DNA of 10,359 bases, taken from the NCBI GenBank assembly GCA_027596945.1, contig JADGJH010001375.1, forward strand, positions 1 through 10,359, read 5' to 3'. This document shows positions 8,397-10,359 of the stretch, piece by piece. Below the pieces are notes generated by a model. The model made no database searches, was not told the DNA's origin, and saw only the letters and a list, made by a program, of their open reading frames with translations. How positions within the stretch are numbered: position 1 is the stretch's first letter; each line of letters opens with the position of its first letter. Made by a program: the position numbers and the translations under genes. This stretch comes from Physocladia obscura. Its lineage: Eukaryota > Chytridiomycota > Chytridiomycetes > Chytridiales > Chytriomycetaceae.

Positions 8397-8864
8397 ATGC
8401 CCAGTCACTTTGAAACAAGATGCAAGACTCAAGTTATCAACAAAAATTTGTCACAGATTGAAATGAGCAGATGGGATTCAGAGAAACAAGGCGTCAAGCT
8501 GGATTTGAATGATGGACCTACAGATGGAGTGCTTACAACACACAAAGCAGTTGTTCTGGTGTACAAGAATGAATGCGGTAAGTGGGTTGTTTGTCCATTG
8601 TCACTCACTAAACTCCAGACAACAATCACCATTACAACAATAAGGAATCTTTCGAATGGAACAATATCCGAGCCATCGGTGCACGTAAACTGTTCACCTA
8701 ATCCGTCAGAGCCGGTATTTATGGAATTGGAAACCTGTGACGCTGTATACATAAACACAAGATGAAACAGTCAAGGAAACAAAAGCATTCAAGATTTTCT
8801 GGGCCACATGTTCGCTCAGGATAGAGCACCACTGCCAGCATTCTCTGACTCTGACAATGATTAA
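8397..8864 (+). pseudogene. Unknown 155-codon ORF with one internal TGA, overlapping its convergent neighbour
   Basis: ATG at 8397, 63 bases after the acidic-protein gene's stop. The frame is open to a TGA at 8763-8765 (122 aa), then stays open for 32 further protein-like codons to TAA at 8862-8864. The first part has alternating Val/Thr-rich stretches suggestive of beta strands (KAVVLVYKNECGKWVV; PVFMELETCDAVYI). The part after the TGA includes IQDFLGHMFAQDRAPLPAF and ends in an acidic tail, so it looks like a genuine C-terminus. The TAA overlaps by two bases the stop of the minus-strand ORF at 8861-9491. GTAAGT...CTCCAG at 8578-8618 (41 nt) could be an intron, but it moves the frame to one that stops near 8700. 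No family recognised. Either the 122-aa product is real or this is a gene broken by one nonsense change. Confidence 0.45.
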
Positions 8865-9491
8865 CGTCTCTTTATTTCAACAATCTTTTCATCTTTGAGT
8901 TCCTTCTTCAAGTGATGGTAGAGTCTCTTTTGGATGGCTGCCTGGTTGTCATGGAATTCTTTGCAGAGGTTTGTGTCTCCTTTCTTTAAATTGTGTTTGA
9001 TTCGCTGAATTCTCTTTTTATTATCGCCACTACTTCTTTCTTAGATAATAGACAAGTGTATTGTCAACAAAGAACAACTCTGCATCTGTCTCAAAGTATT
9101 TGTTATCATTCATTAATTGTTTTATTTTATCCAGTAATGAATGTTTTATTTCAATCACCAACAGTTTCTTGAAATCAGGACTATTGGTGTCATTCAATTC
9201 AGACTGTAATCGTTTGACCGTCTCTTCTAACTCTAGAATTCGTTCCTTCATTGATTGGTTAATGTTGGCGATTGTTGGATTGGCCATTTTCATCCATTTG
9301 TCAGGCACTTCAATGTTCATGGCTTGATTTGAACCAAAATAAGGTACACCTACTTTCGATAAAGTAGTATTAATTTTACGTTTTTGTACTTCATAGTGGT
9401 GTTCATTACATGGGTCCTTATAGATTGTTCCAATATGAAGGGTCTTTAAGAATCAATTTCTCACAGTTGTGGATGGAATTGTAACAGTCAT
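8861..9491 (-). pseudogene. Unknown coiled-coil ORF with one internal TGA and one frameshift
   Basis: On the minus strand a frame begins at ATG 9491, meets TGA at 9453-9455, then is open to a TAG at 9030-9032. An internal ATG at 9320 (AGCCATGA context) gives the longest ATG-led product, 96 aa. Its Ile/Leu/Glu-rich part (ERILELEETVKRLQSELND) is a likely coiled coil. At the TAG the reading moves by one base (+1), and a second frame is open from about 9040 to TAA at 8861-8863. It is Lys-rich and protein-like, with KGDTNLCKEFHDNQAAIQKR. Total span is about 209 codons. The stop overlaps the plus-strand neighbour's stop. I recognise no family. Two lesions suggest a decayed gene; a short functional protein from 9320 remains possible. 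Confidence 0.45.
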
Positions 9492-9614
9492 AGTTTTATT
9501 ATTATAAAAGAAAATAATTTTAAGTAAATATTGTTAAATTGAAATTAAAATAGTCGTTGTTTTTTACAAAAAATCCAGCTGATCGAACTTTTCTTTGACC
9601 ACACAATACTCATT
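9492..9614. other. AT-rich spacer between the minus-strand ORF and the tandem array
   Basis: Very AT-rich; no coding frame. If the minus-strand ORF was once expressed from its upstream ATG, its promoter would lie here or in the repeat array. Confidence 0.4.
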
Positions 9615-10055
9615 TCATTCAAACAAACACAACATTTTCAGCAACTCTTCTCACTTAAATCAAACACAATATAACTCACTAAACTTGAGTGAACAATCCT
9701 CACAGCATTCAAAGTTGAGTTGATTTGTCACAAACACAACCTTTTTAGCAAATACTCAGACTTAAATCAAACACAATACCCCCCACTATAATTAAGTGAA
9801 CAGTCTCACATCATTCAAAGTTGAGTTGAGTTGATTTGAATTTTGTTAGTGTATACACCCACTAAAATCGTTCAGATTATTCATCACTAATATTGTGTGA
9901 ACAATCTTTACAGTTTTCAAAGTTGAGTTGATTTTTCACAACAATGAAATTTCTTAGTGAACTCACACATAAATCAAACACAATACCCATCACTTTCATT
10001 GAGTGTAAATAAAACACTTATTCAAAGTTGAGTTGATTTGTCACTACCTGAAGGG
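9615..10055 (+). repeat. Tandem repeat array, ~105 bp unit, about 4.2 copies
   Basis: The word TTCAAAGTTGAGTT starts at 9708, 9814, 9916 and 10021, spacings of 106, 102 and 105 bases. A first, truncated unit starts at about 9615. Shared blocks are AAATCAAACACAATA (9657, 9764, 9971), CACAAACACAAC, and GTGAACAATC or a close variant. Each full unit carries CACT-N7-AGTG (9677-9691, 9784-9798, 9885-9899 as CACT/TGTG, 9991-10005) at constant spacing. The copies have diverged by substitution and small indels, so the array is not recent. Confidence 0.85.
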
Positions 10056-10359
10056 ATAATCTTTGAAATTCAAATTTTTATTAGAGAAGCTCCACAGAGA
10101 AAACGGTGCGGGCGTGTGATTGGGGGTTAAAAAATAGAAAATATAAACCTTGTGTTACATCAACAGAAATGGCATCTAATCTTTTGCCATCTTGCTTTTC
10201 TATTTGTTTTCAACTAATTCAACTCTAATCGCAAAATTTGAGACTTGTGGAAAGCAATAACATTGATCGAGAACTTGCTGTCACGGATTTGTTAGTACTT
10301 CACCATTACAACAATTTCAGTGACTTTATCATAATTGCGATACGATGTTTTCATTTTTT
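10056..10359. other. No gene found at the right edge
   Basis: Short frames only, the longest open stretches being about 20 codons on either strand. A T-rich stretch ends in ACATCAACAG at 10165, which could be a splice acceptor, followed by ATGGCATCTAATC with 19 codons before a stop. An exon of a gene continuing to the right is possible but not supported. Confidence 0.4.

Noticed and set aside
8578..8618. 41-nt GTAAGT...CTCCAG intron in the 8397 ORF
   Set aside because: Splice sites are good, but removal shifts to a frame ending near 8700 and discards the protein-like segment that continues to 8864. Left as a possibility only.
9061..9327. Plus-strand 88-codon ORF opposite the coiled-coil ORF
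   Set aside because: It is the complement of the coiled-coil coding sequence; Ser/Phe/Ile-rich and without features of its own.
9615..10055. CRISPR array
   Set aside because: Units are ~105 bp with diverged full-length similarity, not short identical repeats with unique spacers, and the DNA is eukaryotic.

Overview
This is a piece of eukaryotic nuclear DNA, AT-rich, most likely from a small-bodied invertebrate animal. The evidence is short GT-AG introns (44, 65, 68, 57, 62 and 54 nt where they can be placed), polypyrimidine acceptors, AATAAA sites and loosely packed genes. One gene is a clear sterol isomerase of the emopamil-binding-protein family whose C-terminal half reads more like animal EBP than plant HYD1. 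I cannot name the species or phylum.

Layout, left to right. (1) 1-1175, plus: a two-exon unknown protein of 376 aa, possibly cut by the window edge. (2) 1181-1816, plus: one frame with no TAA or TAG for 212 codons but five TGA codons, either a decayed gene or unresolved exons. (3) 2020-2768, minus: EBP, two exons, 227 aa, complete, with its active-site residues in place. (4) 2769-4216: mostly non-coding AT-rich DNA with an ~100 bp direct repeat present twice, a 15-nt palindrome and one weak minus-strand ORF. (5) 4288-4706, plus: a broken or partial membrane-protein-like gene. (6) 4998-8333, plus: a five-exon gene for a very acidic, Ser/Asp/Asn-rich protein of about 1,030 aa with SQ/TQ motifs and a C-terminal basic cluster, probably nuclear. 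Its frame breaks at an A8 run at 5776-5783. (7) 8397-8864 plus and 8861-9491 minus: two small ORFs facing each other whose TAA stop codons share two bases. Both carry an in-frame TGA and the minus one also a frameshift. (8) 9615-10055: just over four copies of a ~105 bp tandem repeat, each with a CACT-N7-AGTG inverted motif. (9) 10056-10359: no gene found.

Only EBP has an assignable job: sterol delta8-delta7 isomerisation in the endoplasmic reticulum. The other genes do not form an evident pathway with it, and there is no operon-like arrangement. The part most worth attention is 8397-10055: overlapping tail-to-tail small ORFs, both interrupted, beside a tandem array with an inverted motif in every unit. 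That compact layout differs from the rest of the window and could be the remains of an integrated DNA virus or large mobile element, but I recognise no hallmark viral protein there. A second thread is that several protein-like frames are broken almost only by TGA, while EBP, the first gene and the large acidic gene (about 1,630 codons together) contain no internal TGA. Decayed genes explain this better than a changed genetic code, but it is easy to test.
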